This document shows, piece by piece, positions 37,662-48,064 of a stretch of 64,000 nt of DNA. A program made the position numbers and the translations under genes. The DNA lies in NCBI RefSeq assembly GCF_000211835.1, contig NZ_AEGR01000056.1:62001-126000 (forward strand), read 5' to 3'. The notes under the pieces are model-generated. The model was not told the origin of the DNA and searched no databases. It saw only the letters and a program-made list of their open reading frames with translations. Each line of letters begins with the position of its first letter. Position 1 is the first letter of the stretch. The DNA is from Hylemonella gracilis ATCC 19624 (GTDB lineage: Bacteria; Pseudomonadota; Gammaproteobacteria; Burkholderiales; Burkholderiaceae_C).

Positions 37662-38057
37662 TCAGGCCACGTAGCACAGCACTTCGCCGCCGACACCGGT
37701 GGCGCGCGCCTTGCGATCCGTCATGACACCCTTGGGGGTGGTCACGATGGCCACACCCAGGCCGTTCTGGACCTGAGGAATGGCGTCACGGCCCTTGTAG
37801 ACGCGCAGGCCAGGACGGCTCACGCGCTCGATGCGCTCGATCACCGGACGGCCGGCGTAATACTTCAGCGCAATTTCCAGTTCGGACTTGCCATCGACAG
37901 TCTTCACTTGGAAGCCGTCGATGTAACCTTCGTCCTTCAACACCTGGGCGATGGCCACCTTCACCTTGGAAGAGGGCACCGACACGGTGGTCTTGGCGAC
38001 CATCTGCGCATTGCGGATGCGCGTCAGCAGGTCGGCGATGGGATCACTCATGCTCAT
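37662..38057 (-). CDS. rpsH: 30S ribosomal protein S8
   Basis: 131 residues. [17 protein letters not shown] and the C-terminal S[10 protein letters not shown] type segment (here [10 protein letters not shown]) are S8 features. In E. coli S8 is the translational repressor of the spc operon; a target structure was not identified here. Confidence 0.97.
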   Translation of the reverse strand: MSMSDPIADLLTRIRNAQMVAKTTVSVPSSKVKVAIAQVLKDEGYIDGFQVKTVDGKSELEIALKYYAGRPVIERIERVSRPGLRVYKGRDAIPQVQNGLGVAIVTTPKGVMTDRKARATGVGGEVLCYVA

Positions 38058-38071
38058 CTTGAATCTCCTGC

Positions 38072-38377
38072 TTACCAGCTCGCCTTGGTCACGCCAGGGA
38101 TTTCACCGGCGAAGGCCATTTCACGGATCTTGGCGCGGGCCAAGCCAAACTGGCGGAACGTGCCACGCGGACGACCGGTGATTTCGCAACGGTTGCGCTG
38201 GCGCGTCGGGTTGGCGTTGCGCGGCAGCTTCTGCAGATCCAGGCGGGCAGCAGCGCGCTCTTCATCGCTCTTCTTGGAATCACCAGCGATGGCCTTGAGT
38301 TCCGCGTACTTCTTGGCGTACTTGGCGACCAGTTTTTCGCGCTTGATTTCGCGCTCGATCAAAGCTGTTTTAGCCAC
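38072..38377 (-). CDS. rpsN: 30S ribosomal protein S14, zinc-free form
   Basis: 101 residues, the long C-minus form: only one cysteine, in [10 protein letters not shown], so no zinc ribbon. [11 protein letters not shown] is typical. By contrast L36 in this cluster keeps its zinc site. Confidence 0.97.
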   Translation of the reverse strand: MAKTALIEREIKREKLVAKYAKKYAELKAIAGDSKKSDEERAAARLDLQKLPRNANPTRQRNRCEITGRPRGTFRQFGLARAKIREMAFAGEIPGVTKASW

Positions 38378-38385
38378 GGGTCACC

Positions 38386-38925
38386 TCAGTTCTTGAAGGG
38401 GAATTTGAAACCGGCGAGCAGTGCCTTGCACTCCTCGTCAGTCTTGGCCGTCGTCGTGATGCTGATGTTCAGACCACGCAGGGCATCCACCTTGTCGTAT
38501 TCGATCTCGGGGAAGATGATCTGCTCTTTGACGCCGATGTTGTAATTGCCGCGACCATCGAAGGCGCGACCCGAAATACCACGGAAGTCACGCACGCGCG
38601 GCAGGGCCACGGTGACAAAACGATCCAGGAATTCGTACATCTGCACACCGCGCAGGGTGACCATGCAGCCGATGGCCTGACCTTCGCGAATCTTGAAGCC
38701 GGCAATGGCCTTCTTGGCCTTGGTCACGACGGGCTTCTGGCCAGCGATCTTGGTCAGATCACCGACGGCGTTGTCCATCACCTTCTTGTCAGCAACAGCC
38801 TCGGACACACCCATGTTCAGGGTGATCTTCGTCAGGCGCGGCACCTCCATGGGCGACTTGTAGCCGAACTTCTTGGTCAGTTCGGGAACAACCTTCTCGC
38901 GGTAGATTTCTTGGAAACGAGCCAT
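38386..38925 (-). CDS. rplE: 50S ribosomal protein L5
   Basis: 179 residues, as in E. coli. [13 protein letters not shown] and the C-terminal [10 protein letters not shown] segment identify it. L5 binds 5S rRNA with L18 and L25 and touches the P-site tRNA. Confidence 0.97.
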   Translation of the reverse strand: MARFQEIYREKVVPELTKKFGYKSPMEVPRLTKITLNMGVSEAVADKKVMDNAVGDLTKIAGQKPVVTKAKKAIAGFKIREGQAIGCMVTLRGVQMYEFLDRFVTVALPRVRDFRGISGRAFDGRGNYNIGVKEQIIFPEIEYDKVDALRGLNISITTTAKTDEECKALLAGFKFPFKN

Positions 38926-38936
38926 GATGGGTACCT

Positions 38937-39257
38937 TTAGGCGGCCTTGATTTCTTCGCCGCTGGACTTGTAGACACGCACGCGCTTGCCATCAGCCAGC
39001 AACTTGATGCCCACGCGGTCAGCCTTGCCCGTCGCGGCATTGAAGATCGCCACGTTGGATTGATGGATCGGCATGGACTTCTCCACGATGCCGCCGGTCG
39101 TACCCTTGACGGGATTGGGCTTGGTGTGCTTTTTCACCAGGTTCACACCCTCGACCACGACATGGCTGTCGTCCTTGCGCAGCGCGACCTTGCCGCGCTT
39201 GCCCTTGTCACGCCCGGCGAGGACGATGACTTCGTCGCCTTTGCGAATCTTGTTCAT
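38937..39257 (-). CDS. rplX: 50S ribosomal protein L24
   Basis: 106 residues. The KOW motif is [19 protein letters not shown] near the N terminus; [10 protein letters not shown] follows. L24 starts large-subunit assembly. It is 10 bases after rplN. Confidence 0.97.
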   Translation of the reverse strand: MNKIRKGDEVIVLAGRDKGKRGKVALRKDDSHVVVEGVNLVKKHTKPNPVKGTTGGIVEKSMPIHQSNVAIFNAATGKADRVGIKLLADGKRVRVYKSSGEEIKAA

Positions 39258-39267
39258 GACGAGTCCT

Positions 39268-39636
39268 TCAGAGAACTTCGGGCGCCAGGGACACGATCTT
39301 CATGAAGCGCTCGGTGCGCAGTTCGCGCGTGACCGGGCCGAAGATGCGGGTGCCAATGGGCTCCAGCTTGTTGTTGAGCAGCACGGCGGCATTGCCGTCG
39401 AACTTCACGAGCGAGCCATCGCCACGGCGAATGCCCTTGGCTGTGCGAACCACAACCGCGCTGTAAACCTCGCCCTTCTTGACGCGGCCACGCGGAGCAG
39501 CTTCCTTGATGCTCACCTTGATGATGTCGCCAACACTGGCGTAGCGACGCTTGGAACCGCCGAGCACCTTGATGCACAAAACGGACTTCGCGCCGGTGTT
39601 GTCGGCAACTTCCAACCGAGATTCTGTCTGGATCAT
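39268..39636 (-). CDS. rplN: 50S ribosomal protein L14
   Basis: 122 residues from [16 protein letters not shown], the exact family start and length; the frame extends 9 codons upstream without family match. It is the first gene of the spc operon. Upstream there is no rpsQ or rest of the S10 operon but a 357-base gap with a promoter and then glpD, so this cluster is separate from S10. Confidence 0.97.
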   Translation of the reverse strand: MIQTESRLEVADNTGAKSVLCIKVLGGSKRRYASVGDIIKVSIKEAAPRGRVKKGEVYSAVVVRTAKGIRRGDGSLVKFDGNAAVLLNNKLEPIGTRIFGPVTRELRTERFMKIVSLAPEVL

Positions 39637-39853
39637 TTCAATATTCCCAACTTGCACCAGCACCGAGCCGCGCGAAATGCGTCAGCCCTTGCCGGACAGT
39701 CTTGGGCCCGTCGTCAGCACCGCGCACCACGCGCAACGCCTCAGTTTGGGCAGATGCCAGACCCCTTCGACACCCGAACTGAACTTGAAAGCACATTCGG
39801 AATTTCTGAGGGCCTAGCGGGAAATCCACCTGAAAATTCAGGCAGAGCCGGCG

Positions 39854-39882
39854 ATTATGCACGAGATTTGAGGCAGCGTCAA
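39854..39882 (-). promoter_or_regulatory. Sigma-70 promoter of the spc/alpha ribosomal operon
   Basis: On the minus strand TTGACG (39882-39877), exactly 17 bases, then CATAAT (39859-39854). It lies about 215 bases before rplN in a gene-free stretch (39637-39993), giving a leader of roughly 210 nucleotides. No other gene or clear attenuator was seen in that stretch. The near-consensus match fits strong, growth-linked expression. Confidence 0.72.
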
Positions 39883-39993
39883 ACGCCTACGAACCCCCAC
39901 TACAAAGCAGCCGCCAAAAGCCGGGCGCGGCGAGAAGCCAGGGTGACGAACACGAGCGCGGCCCACAGGCGCTTATTGGTATAGCGCCCTCAC

Positions 39994-41589
39994 TCAAACT
40001 GGCCAGTCGCGGTAACTGCGAGCCAAGGCCTCGAACGCCCCCAACTGCGGATCGCCGCCGGTTTCTTCTGTGAGAATGCGGCCCACGCGAGGCGCCACGC
40101 GACCTGCCAACTCCGCGTCCAGGAACAGCAGGCGAGACCGCCTGGCCAAGACGTCCTCGACAGTCAGCGCATACTCATATCGCGCTGCGAACCGCACCAT
40201 GGCTTCGGTCAAGCCCGGCGCAAGCACCTCCCCCGCGCCTGGCAAGGCGGCAAGCGCTGTCGCCTCCTCGCCATAGAGGTGCGGACCCGGCGCGACTGTA
40301 AGCCCCGGTCCTTGCGCAGCCCGCGAAGATGGCGCCCCCACCAAACGCAGCGCTGCACTCACCCCCGCAGGGCGGCTCGGCAGCAGGCCAGACGCCACGC
40401 ACCGCGCCAACACATCCTCGGCCATCGCCCGGTAGGTGGTCCACTTGCCACCGGTCACGGTCACCAGACCGCTGCTGGCTTGCAGCACCGTGTGTTCCCG
40501 ACTCAGGCTACCCGTGTTCGAATCATCCCCAACCGGGCGTACCAGAGGCCGCAACCCCACCCAAATGCTCAGCACGTCGGCCGGTTTGGGCGGACGCACG
40601 AGGTAACGCGCCGCCTCGCCCAGGATGAAATCAAGCTCGGAGCGCAGCGGCCGAGGTTCCCGGGGCAGATCCCGCCGAGGCGTGTCTGTGGTGCCGAGCA
40701 CCAATTTTCCCTGCCATGGCACCGCGAACAGCACGCGGCCGTCGGCCGTCTTGGGCACCAGCAGGGCATGCTCCCCCGGCAGGAAGGACTGGTCAACCAC
40801 CACATGCACCCCTTGGCTGGGCGACACCATGGGCGTCACTGCCTTGCCTTGACCGCCGCCATCCATCTGACGCAGGTCGTCGACCCACACGCCGGTGGCG
40901 TTGACCACGCAACGCGCCTTCACCTCGTAGGACGCTCCCCCGATGGCGTCACGGCAGCGCAAACCCGTCACGCGGCCGGCTTCGTGCCGCAACTCGGTGA
41001 CCGGACAATAGTTGAGCAGCAAGGCGCCCTCGCGCGCCGCCGTGCGCGCCAGAGCGAGCGCGAGGCGCGCGTCGTCAAACTGACCATCCCAGTACTGCAC
41101 CCCACCGCTCAGACCAGCCGGTTGCAGGCGAGGCAAGGCGGCCAAGGTGTCGCTCCGACCCAGAAAACGCGTCGGCCCGAGGCCCGCTTGACCCGCCAGC
41201 AGGTCATAGAGCTTCAGGCCGATGCCATAAAACGGCGTCTGCCACCAAGCGTAGGACGGCATGATGAACGACAAGCGCGACGCCAAATGCGGCGCGTTGG
41301 CCAGCACGGTGCTGCGTTCATGCAAGGCCTCGCGCACCAGGGCGACATTGCCCTGGGCGAGGTAACGCACCCCCCCGTGCAAGAGCTTCGTGGAACGCGA
41401 CGATGTGCCGCCGGCGAAGTCGTGCGACTCCAGCAACACGACCGAATAACCCCGCGCCGCGGCGTCAAGCGCCACGCCCAGACCGGTGGCGCCACCGCCG
41501 ACCACGGCCAGATCCCAAGTGGAGGACTGGGCCAAACGGTCGAACAACTGGGCGCGCGATGTGGAATTCGGAAGTACAGACTCACTCAT
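39994..41589 (-). CDS. glpD: Aerobic glycerol-3-phosphate dehydrogenase
   Basis: 531 residues (E. coli GlpD 501). FAD-binding V-V-G-G-G-A-T-G-L-G near 29-38, then L-L-E-S-H-D-F-A-G-G-T-S-S-R-S-T-K and L-L-H-G-G-V-R-Y-L, the GlpD signatures; G-G-K-W-T-T-Y-R lies in the C-terminal part. It is a membrane-bound flavoprotein that oxidises glycerol 3-phosphate to dihydroxyacetone phosphate and feeds electrons to quinone. It is the last gene of the glp run on the minus strand, 121 bases after glpV, with a hairpin between. Confidence 0.95.
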   Translation of the reverse strand: MSESVLPNSTSRAQLFDRLAQSSTWDLAVVGGGATGLGVALDAAARGYSVVLLESHDFAGGTSSRSTKLLHGGVRYLAQGNVALVREALHERSTVLANAPHLASRLSFIMPSYAWWQTPFYGIGLKLYDLLAGQAGLGPTRFLGRSDTLAALPRLQPAGLSGGVQYWDGQFDDARLALALARTAAREGALLLNYCPVTELRHEAGRVTGLRCRDAIGGASYEVKARCVVNATGVWVDDLRQMDGGGQGKAVTPMVSPSQGVHVVVDQSFLPGEHALLVPKTADGRVLFAVPWQGKLVLGTTDTPRRDLPREPRPLRSELDFILGEAARYLVRPPKPADVLSIWVGLRPLVRPVGDDSNTGSLSREHTVLQASSGLVTVTGGKWTTYRAMAEDVLARCVASGLLPSRPAGVSAALRLVGAPSSRAAQGPGLTVAPGPHLYGEEATALAALPGAGEVLAPGLTEAMVRFAARYEYALTVEDVLARRSRLLFLDAELAGRVAPRVGRILTEETGGDPQLGAFEALARSYRDWPV

Positions 41590-41672
41590 AGCTTTACAAC
41601 AATACTGAGAACAAAGATACCCGGATCATCCCTCAATCCGCAGCCCTTGGTTCCCGCCAACCCGCGGCAAGG

Positions 41673-41702
41673 GTCTGGCGCCCCGGGGTGCGTGCGCCAG
41701 AC
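41673..41702 (-). repeat. Hairpin between glpV and glpD
   Basis: GTCTGGCGC and GCGCCAGAC form a perfect 9-bp stem around a 12-base loop, 8 bases after the glpV stop. There is no U-run. Such stems often protect the mRNA of the abundant binding protein or reduce read-through to the next gene. Confidence 0.5.
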
Positions 41703-41710
41703 CTGGTGCA

Positions 41711-43441
41711 TCAACGCACTTTGCCGTCCTTCCAAGCCTGGAGCAGCTTGTCGTAATTGATGGTCTTGCCCGTGGGCTTTTCATTCGCCAGCTTGGCCCA
41801 AGGCGCGGCGTTGGTGCTGAGCCACTTGGCCGGATCGCTCTTGGGATTGAGCTTGGGCGCGCAGCGCGCCATGCCAGCGCGTTCCAAGCGGGCCATGACT
41901 TGGTCCATTTCCTCGGCCAGGGTGTCCATGGCGGCCTGCGGCGTCTTCTCGCCCGTCACGGCCTGCGCCACGTTCTTCCACCAGAGCTGGGCCAGCTTCG
42001 GATAGTCCGGCACGTTGGTGCCAGTGGGCGACCAGGCCACGCGCGCCGGGCTGCGGTAGAACTCAACCAGGCCCCCGAGCTTGGGTGCGGCCTGGGTCAT
42101 GGCCGCGGACTGGATGTCGCTCTCACGGATCGGCGTGAGCCCCACCATGGTCTTCTTGAGCGACACGGTCTTGGCCGTGACGAATTGGGCGTAGAGCCAG
42201 GCCGCCGCGGTGCGGTTGGCATCGTGGCCCGAGAAGAAGGTCCACGAGCCGACGTCTTGGTAGCCGTTCTGCATGCCTTCCTTCCAGTACGGCCCATTGG
42301 GCCCAGGGGCCATGCGCCACTTGGGCGTGCCGTCGGCATTCACCACGGGCAAGCCGGGCTTGGTCATGTCGGCGGTGAAGGCCGTGTACCAGAAGATCTG
42401 CTGCGCGATCTGGCCTTGCGCGGGCACCGGGCCAGCTTCGCCGAAGGTCATGCCGGTGGCTTCCTTGGGCGCGTACTTCTTCATCCAGTCCACGTACTTG
42501 GTCAGCGCGTAGACGGCGGCCGGTGAGTTGGTGGCGCCACCGCGCGACACCGAGGCGCCCACGGGCGTGCACTTGTCCGCCGCGACGCGGATGCCCCACT
42601 CGTCGATGGGCAGGCCGTTGGGTGTGCCGATGTCCGCGGTGCCGGCCATCGAGAGCCACGCATCGGTGAAGCGCCACCCCAGGCTGGGGTCCTTCTTGCC
42701 GTAATCCATGTGCCCGTAGACGGGCTTGCCGTCGATGGTCTTCACGTCGTTGGTGAAGAACTCGGCAATGTCTTCATAGGCGCTCCAGTTCAGCGGCACG
42801 CCCAGGTCGTAGCCGTACTTGGCCTTGAACTTGTCCTGCAGGTCCTTGCGTGCGAACAGATCGGCGCGGAACCAGTACAGATTGGCGAACTGCTGGTCAG
42901 GCAACTGGTACAGCTTGCCGTCCGGTGCCGTCGTGAACTTGGTGCCGATGAAATCCTTGAGGTCCAGGCCGGGGTTGGTGTATTCCTTGCCCGCGCCGGC
43001 CATGTAGTCGGTGAGGTTCATCACCTTGCCGTAGCGGTAGTGCGTGCCGATCAGGTCGGAGTCGCTGATCCAGCCGTCGTAGATGGACTTGCCGGACTGC
43101 ATCGAGGTCTGCAGCTTCTCGACCACGTCGCCTTCCTGAATCAGGTCATGCTTGACCTTGATGCCCGTGATCTCCTCGAAGGCCTTGGCCAGCGTCTTCG
43201 ATTCGTACTCGTGGGTGGTGATGGTTTCCGACACCACGGAGATTTCCTTCACGCCCTTGGCTTGCAGCTTCTTGGCCGCCTCGATGAACCACTTCATCTC
43301 GGCCATCTGTCGCTCCTTGTTGAGCGTCGAGGGCTGGAACTCCGTGTCCACCCATTTCTTGGCTTCGGTCTCGCCCGCCATGGCCGGACCGGCCAGGAGG
43401 GCGATGGCCAAGGCCACCGCGGTGTATCCCGTCTTCATCAT
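41711..43441 (-). CDS. glpV: Glycerol ABC transporter, periplasmic binding protein GlpV
   Basis: 576 residues, large for a binding protein, as known for GlpV of the rhizobial glycerol importer. Residues 1-22 are a signal peptide (A-L-A-I-A-L-L-A-G-P-A-M-A then G-E). The segment K-L-Y-Q-L-P-D-Q-Q-F-A-N-L-Y-W-F-R and many aromatic residues fit a carbohydrate-uptake type 1 binding fold. It captures glycerol in the periplasm and hands it to GlpPQ. Assignment rests on the neighbours glpSTPQU and glpD/R/K. Confidence 0.88.
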   Translation of the reverse strand: MMKTGYTAVALAIALLAGPAMAGETEAKKWVDTEFQPSTLNKERQMAEMKWFIEAAKKLQAKGVKEISVVSETITTHEYESKTLAKAFEEITGIKVKHDLIQEGDVVEKLQTSMQSGKSIYDGWISDSDLIGTHYRYGKVMNLTDYMAGAGKEYTNPGLDLKDFIGTKFTTAPDGKLYQLPDQQFANLYWFRADLFARKDLQDKFKAKYGYDLGVPLNWSAYEDIAEFFTNDVKTIDGKPVYGHMDYGKKDPSLGWRFTDAWLSMAGTADIGTPNGLPIDEWGIRVAADKCTPVGASVSRGGATNSPAAVYALTKYVDWMKKYAPKEATGMTFGEAGPVPAQGQIAQQIFWYTAFTADMTKPGLPVVNADGTPKWRMAPGPNGPYWKEGMQNGYQDVGSWTFFSGHDANRTAAAWLYAQFVTAKTVSLKKTMVGLTPIRESDIQSAAMTQAAPKLGGLVEFYRSPARVAWSPTGTNVPDYPKLAQLWWKNVAQAVTGEKTPQAAMDTLAEEMDQVMARLERAGMARCAPKLNPKSDPAKWLSTNAAPWAKLANEKPTGKTINYDKLLQAWKDGKVR

Positions 43442-43525
43442 GTCTGTCTCCTCGTTGTCACTTCCCCTGGAGGTTCACGATCACGTCCGACGCAGGGGAA
43501 GCTGGGCGCCAGACGAAAGCAACAA

Positions 43526-43834
43526 TCAACCCTTGCGCATCACCAGCAGCAACAGCAGCATGGACAGCACGAAGCTGATCCACACCGAGGGCTCGGACGG
43601 CAGATCTAGCCACGCGGCCAGCTTGCCGCTCAACCCCACGAAGGCCAAGTTCACATAGGCCGCCAGCAGCAGGCCGATGAACAGGCGGTCGCCGCGCGTG
43701 GTCGCCAGCGGAAGGAAACCCCGGCGCCGGGTCGTCGGCGAGCGGATTTCCCACACCGTCATGCCCACCAGCAACAGGACGATGGCGATGAAAAAAACCG
43801 CCACGGGCAGGGTCCAGGCCATCCAGTCAAACAT
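43526..43834 (-). CDS. glpU: DUF2160 membrane protein GlpU
   Basis: 102 residues with about three membrane helices: W-T-L-P-V-A-V-F-F-I-A-I-V, then a basic loop R-S-P-T-T-R-R-R-G-F-L-P, and two further hydrophobic stretches. The size and M-F-D-W-M-A-W start match the small DUF2160 protein found in glpSTPQUV loci. Its role in transport is not established. ATG 43834 has a G-run 6 bases upstream. The 169-base space before it contains a palindromic repeat. Confidence 0.85.
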   Translation of the reverse strand: MFDWMAWTLPVAVFFIAIVLLLVGMTVWEIRSPTTRRRGFLPLATTRGDRLFIGLLLAAYVNLAFVGLSGKLAAWLDLPSEPSVWISFVLSMLLLLLVMRKG

Positions 43835-43838
43835 AAGC

Positions 43839-43885
43839 ACCCCCCTGTGCGCCTGCGGCGCTTCCCCCCAGGGGGACATCGCCGG
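43839..43885 (-). repeat. Palindromic GC-rich repeat, copy 1 (intergenic)
   Basis: On the minus strand it reads GTCCCCCTGGGGGGAAGCG then CCGCAGGCGC and a closing G-run. The order CCCCCT / GGGGGG / AGCG / CGCAG / GGGG is the same as in the element at 57255-57304 inside recG, which is in the other orientation. Both the CCCCC/GGGGG and the GCGCC/GGCGC parts can form hairpins. Nothing else recognisable lies in the 169 bases between glpQ and glpU. Confidence 0.6.
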
Positions 43886-44003
43886 TGGCCTGGCAAAGCC
43901 AGTTCCACGGCGATCGCTGGGTTTTGCCGTGGCACGCGACCGCAGGCTGTTGAACGCGGGTCGAAGCTGTCGGATTGAGCGTCATGTTTTTTTCCTCTTC
44001 TGC

Positions 44004-44808
44004 TCACACCCGTCCCATCGCGAAACCTTTCGCGATGTAGTGGCGCACGAACCAGATCACGATGGCGCCGGGCACGATGGTCAGCACGCCAGCCGCCGCC
44101 AGCACGGCCCAGTCCATGCCCGAGGCAGAGACCGTGCGCGTCATCGTGGCCACGATGGGCTTGGCGTTGACGCTGGTCAGCGTGCGCGCCAGCAGCAGTT
44201 CCACCCAGCTGAACATGAAGCAGAAAAAGGCCGCCACCCCGACCCCGGCCTTGATCAGCGGCAGGAAGATGGTCAGGAAGAAGCGCGGGAAGCTGTAGCC
44301 ATCGATGTAGGCCGTCTCGTCGATCTCGCGCGGGATGCCGCTCATGAAGCCTTCCAGAATCCAGACCGCCAGGGGCACGTTGAACAGCAAGTGCGCCAAG
44401 GCCACCGCGATGTGCGTGTCCATCAACCCCACGGTGGTGTACAGCTGGAAGAACGGCAGCAGGAACACCGCTGGTGGGGTCATGCGATTGGTCAGCAGCC
44501 AGAAAAATACATGCCGATCGCCCAGGAACTGGTAGCGCGAGAAGGCATAGGCCGCGGGCAGGGCCACGGTGACGGAAATCACCGTGTTGATGAAGACGTA
44601 GATCAGGCTGTTGATGTAGCCCGAATACCAGGACGGGTCGGTGAAGATCGTCTTGTAGTTCGCCAGGGTGAAGTCGCGCGGGAAGAACGAGAAGCTCGAC
44701 AGAATCTCCTCGTTGGTCTTGAAACTCATGTTGACCATCCAGTAGATGGGCAACACCGCGAACACCAGGTAGGCGATCAGCAGCAGCGTGCGCTTGCGCA
44801 AGCGGGGT

Positions 44809-44816
<8 letters not shown>
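44004..44816 (-). CDS. glpQ: Glycerol ABC transporter permease GlpQ
   Basis: 270 residues with six membrane helices. The cytosolic EAA loop, E-I-D-E-T-A-Y-I-D-G-Y-S-F-P-R-F-F, docks to the ATPase and is typical of the MalG-like half of sugar-type permeases. Its start overlaps the glpP stop by 8 bases, showing tight coupling. With GlpP it forms the membrane channel. Confidence 0.92.
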
Positions 44817-45701
<885 letters not shown>

Positions 45702-45705
<4 letters not shown>

Positions 45706-46784
45706 GGCAACAGTTCCTCCCCAGCATAAAAACAGGTATGCGCGCCCAGCAGCTGCACCCACAGGCTGCCGCCGGGCGGAGGCGGAGGCGGCGAATCGAT
45801 GGCCAGCCGCGCCTTGAGCGCCTGGCCCCCACTCAACTCGACGGTGAGCATCAGGTGCGTGCCCACATCCTGCACCTGGCGCAACTTGGCCGGCAATGCG
45901 CCCGGCGAGCCGGGGGCGACGACCGTCAGGTATTCCGGCCGAATGCCCAGCTTGAGCGGCCCCTGCGGCAGAGACTGTTCGGCGGGCAGCGGCAGCGTCT
46001 GCCCCGCAAGCAGCAAATTGCCGCCTCGCACCTCGGCAAGCACGAAGTTCATGCCGGGCGAGCCGATGAAATGTCCGACGAAGGTGTGCTGGGGCCGCTC
46101 GAACAAGGCATCGGCCGGTCCGACCTGCACCGCCTTGCCGCGCGTCATCACCACCACCTGGTCGGCGAAGGTCAAGGCCTCCACCTGGTCGTGCGTGACG
46201 TAGATCAGCGTCAGCTTCAGCTCGTGATGGATCTGCTTGAGCTTGCGCCGCAGCTGCCACTTCAGGTGCGGGTCGATCACCGTCAGTGGCTCGTCGAACA
46301 GGACGGCCGACACATCGGGGCGCACCAGCCCCCGACCCAGCGAGATCTTTTGCTTGGCGTCCGCGGACAGGCCCGCGGCGCGGCAGTTGAGCTGGCCGCT
46401 CAGGTCCAGCATTTCGGCGATCACGCCGACGCGCTGGCGGATTTGCTCGCGCGGCACCCCACGGTTGCGCAAGGGAAACGCCAGGTTTTCGGCCACGGTC
46501 ATCGTGTCGTAGATCACCGGGAACTGGAACACCTGAGCGATGTTGCGTTCCTGCGGGCTGGCCCGGGTGACGTCACGGCCATCGAAAAGCACCCGGCCCT
46601 GCGAGGGCACGAGCAGCCCCGACATGATGTTGAGCATGGTGGTCTTGCCGCAACCCGAAGGGCCCAGCAAGGCGTAGGCGCCGCCATCCTCGAAGGCCAT
46701 GGTCAAGGGCAGCAAGGCGTAGTCACTGTCCTGCTGGGGGTTGGGCCGGTAGGCATGCGCCAAGTCGAGTTCGATGCGTGCCAT
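45702..46784 (-). CDS. glpT: Glycerol ABC transporter ATPase GlpT
   Basis: 360 residues. Walker A G-P-S-G-C-G-K-T-T near 44-52, Walker B V-L-F-D-E-P-L-T and the switch histidine in Y-V-T-H-D-Q. The C-loop is degenerate: G-L-S-A-D-A-K-Q-K in place of L-S-G-G-Q, as expected if this is one half of an asymmetric ATPase pair with GlpS. A C-terminal TOBE/OB region follows. GGGGGAC 6 bases before ATG 46784 fixes the start. Not the E. coli glpT antiporter; the name follows the rhizobial glpSTPQUV system. Confidence 0.88.
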
Positions 46785-46785
46785 G

Positions 46786-47871
46786 TCAATGTCCCCCGGC
46801 TCGCTGCGGCGCGACGCACAGTTCACCCGCTGCGTCAAAAAGATAGGCTTGCGCCGGGCTGAAGTACACGGTCAGCGTTGCTCCCAGCTCGAAGTAATGC
46901 ACGCCGGTGAGCTGCATCACCAGTTCCCCGACCTGGGTGGCCACGTGCACATAGGTGTCGGAACCCGAGATCTCGGCCAGCTCCAGCCGTCCGGGCACGG
47001 AGACATCGCCCGCGCGCGGTACCACCCGCAAGGCGCTGGCCCGCAGCCCCAGCGTGACGGGCGCTCCCGGCCGATCCAGCCGGTCCGCCGGGAAGGCGAA
47101 CGCGAAGTCCGGTCCGCCGCGCAGACGCAGGCCTTGGGCCGTCACGTCCGCCGTCAACAGGTTCATGGGAGGGTCACTGAATGCACGAGCAACTCGCAAG
47201 GAAGAAGGCCGGTGAAAAACGTCCACCGTGGGCCCGTACTGCAGCAGTTCGCCCTGGTCCAGCACCGCCGTGTAGCCGCCCAGCAGCAGGGCCTCGGCAG
47301 GCTCGGTGGTGGCATAGACCACGGTCGAACCCTCCGAGGCGAAGAGCTGGCTCAGTTCTTCGCGCAACTCCTCGCGCAGCTTGTAATCCAGATTGACCAG
47401 GGGTTCATCGAGCAGCATCAAGGGCGCTTGCTTGGCGAGGGCGCGGGCCAGGGCCACGCGCTGCTGTTGCCCTCCCGACAGCTCGGCGGGGAGGCGGTCC
47501 AGAAAGGGTTCGATGTGCAGCTTGGTGGCCAGCTCGCGCACCCGCGCGTCCACACCCGTCTGCTTGCGCAGCCGCATGGGCGAGGCGATGTTGCGCGCCA
47601 CGGTCATGGACGGGTAGTTGATGAACTGCTGGTACACCATGGACACATCTCGCTTGCGCACCGGCACGCCCGTCACGTCCTGGCCGTCCACCAACACGCG
47701 CCCCGAGGTCGGCGCATCCAGACCGGCCATCAGCCGCATCAGGCTGGTCTTGCCCGCCTGCGTCGCGCCCAGCAAGACGGTGACCGCCCCGCTGCGCAGG
47801 TCCAAGCTCATCGGCTTGAGCCAGGTCTCGGCGCCCACGTTCTTGCCGACGCCCTCCAGTACCAGCCGCAT
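46786..47871 (-). CDS. glpS: Glycerol ABC transporter ATPase GlpS
   Basis: 361 residues. The Walker A is altered, G-A-T-Q-A-G-K-T-S, but keeps the G-K-T core; the C-loop L-S-G-G-Q-Q-Q-R is canonical and Walker B is L-M-L-L-D-E-P-L-V. In place of the switch histidine region it reads Y-A-T-T-E-P, lacking the His. Together with GlpT (good His, poor C-loop) it suggests one competent and one degenerate nucleotide site. First gene of the operon; AAAGGGGG lies before ATG 47871. Confidence 0.88.
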   Translation of the reverse strand: MRLVLEGVGKNVGAETWLKPMSLDLRSGAVTVLLGATQAGKTSLMRLMAGLDAPTSGRVLVDGQDVTGVPVRKRDVSMVYQQFINYPSMTVARNIASPMRLRKQTGVDARVRELATKLHIEPFLDRLPAELSGGQQQRVALARALAKQAPLMLLDEPLVNLDYKLREELREELSQLFASEGSTVVYATTEPAEALLLGGYTAVLDQGELLQYGPTVDVFHRPSSLRVARAFSDPPMNLLTADVTAQGLRLRGGPDFAFAFPADRLDRPGAPVTLGLRASALRVVPRAGDVSVPGRLELAEISGSDTYVHVATQVGELVMQLTGVHYFELGATLTVYFSPAQAYLFDAAGELCVAPQRAGGH

Positions 47872-48064
47872 CCCGCCCCCTTTCATGAACGAAGTCCGTG
47901 CCGGCACGGCGATGCGGAGCAACGCGGCGGGCCACTGTTCAACTGTTCAACAGTTCGCAATTTTTCGATTGTTATTCTTTTGCTTTCGTTTGCTGTACAG
48001 GTTTTCCCTGGAGCCATTCCTTTTCGCTCGTTTATAGTGACCCGCTCGAAATTGAACGACCCGC
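47872..48064. promoter_or_regulatory. Divergent glpSTPQUV-glpD / glpR-glpK control region
   Basis: 193 bases, clearly AT-richer than its surroundings. AACTGTT-C-AACAGTT (47941-47955) is a perfect inverted repeat within a run of CTGTTCAA units. Three TTTCG-containing, T-rich motifs lie at about 47963, 47983 and 48022, spaced about 20-39 bases, on one face; DeoR-type GlpR proteins commonly bind TTTCG-like repeats. TATAGT (48033-48038) is a candidate -10 box for glpR without a clear -35. Confidence 0.5.
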
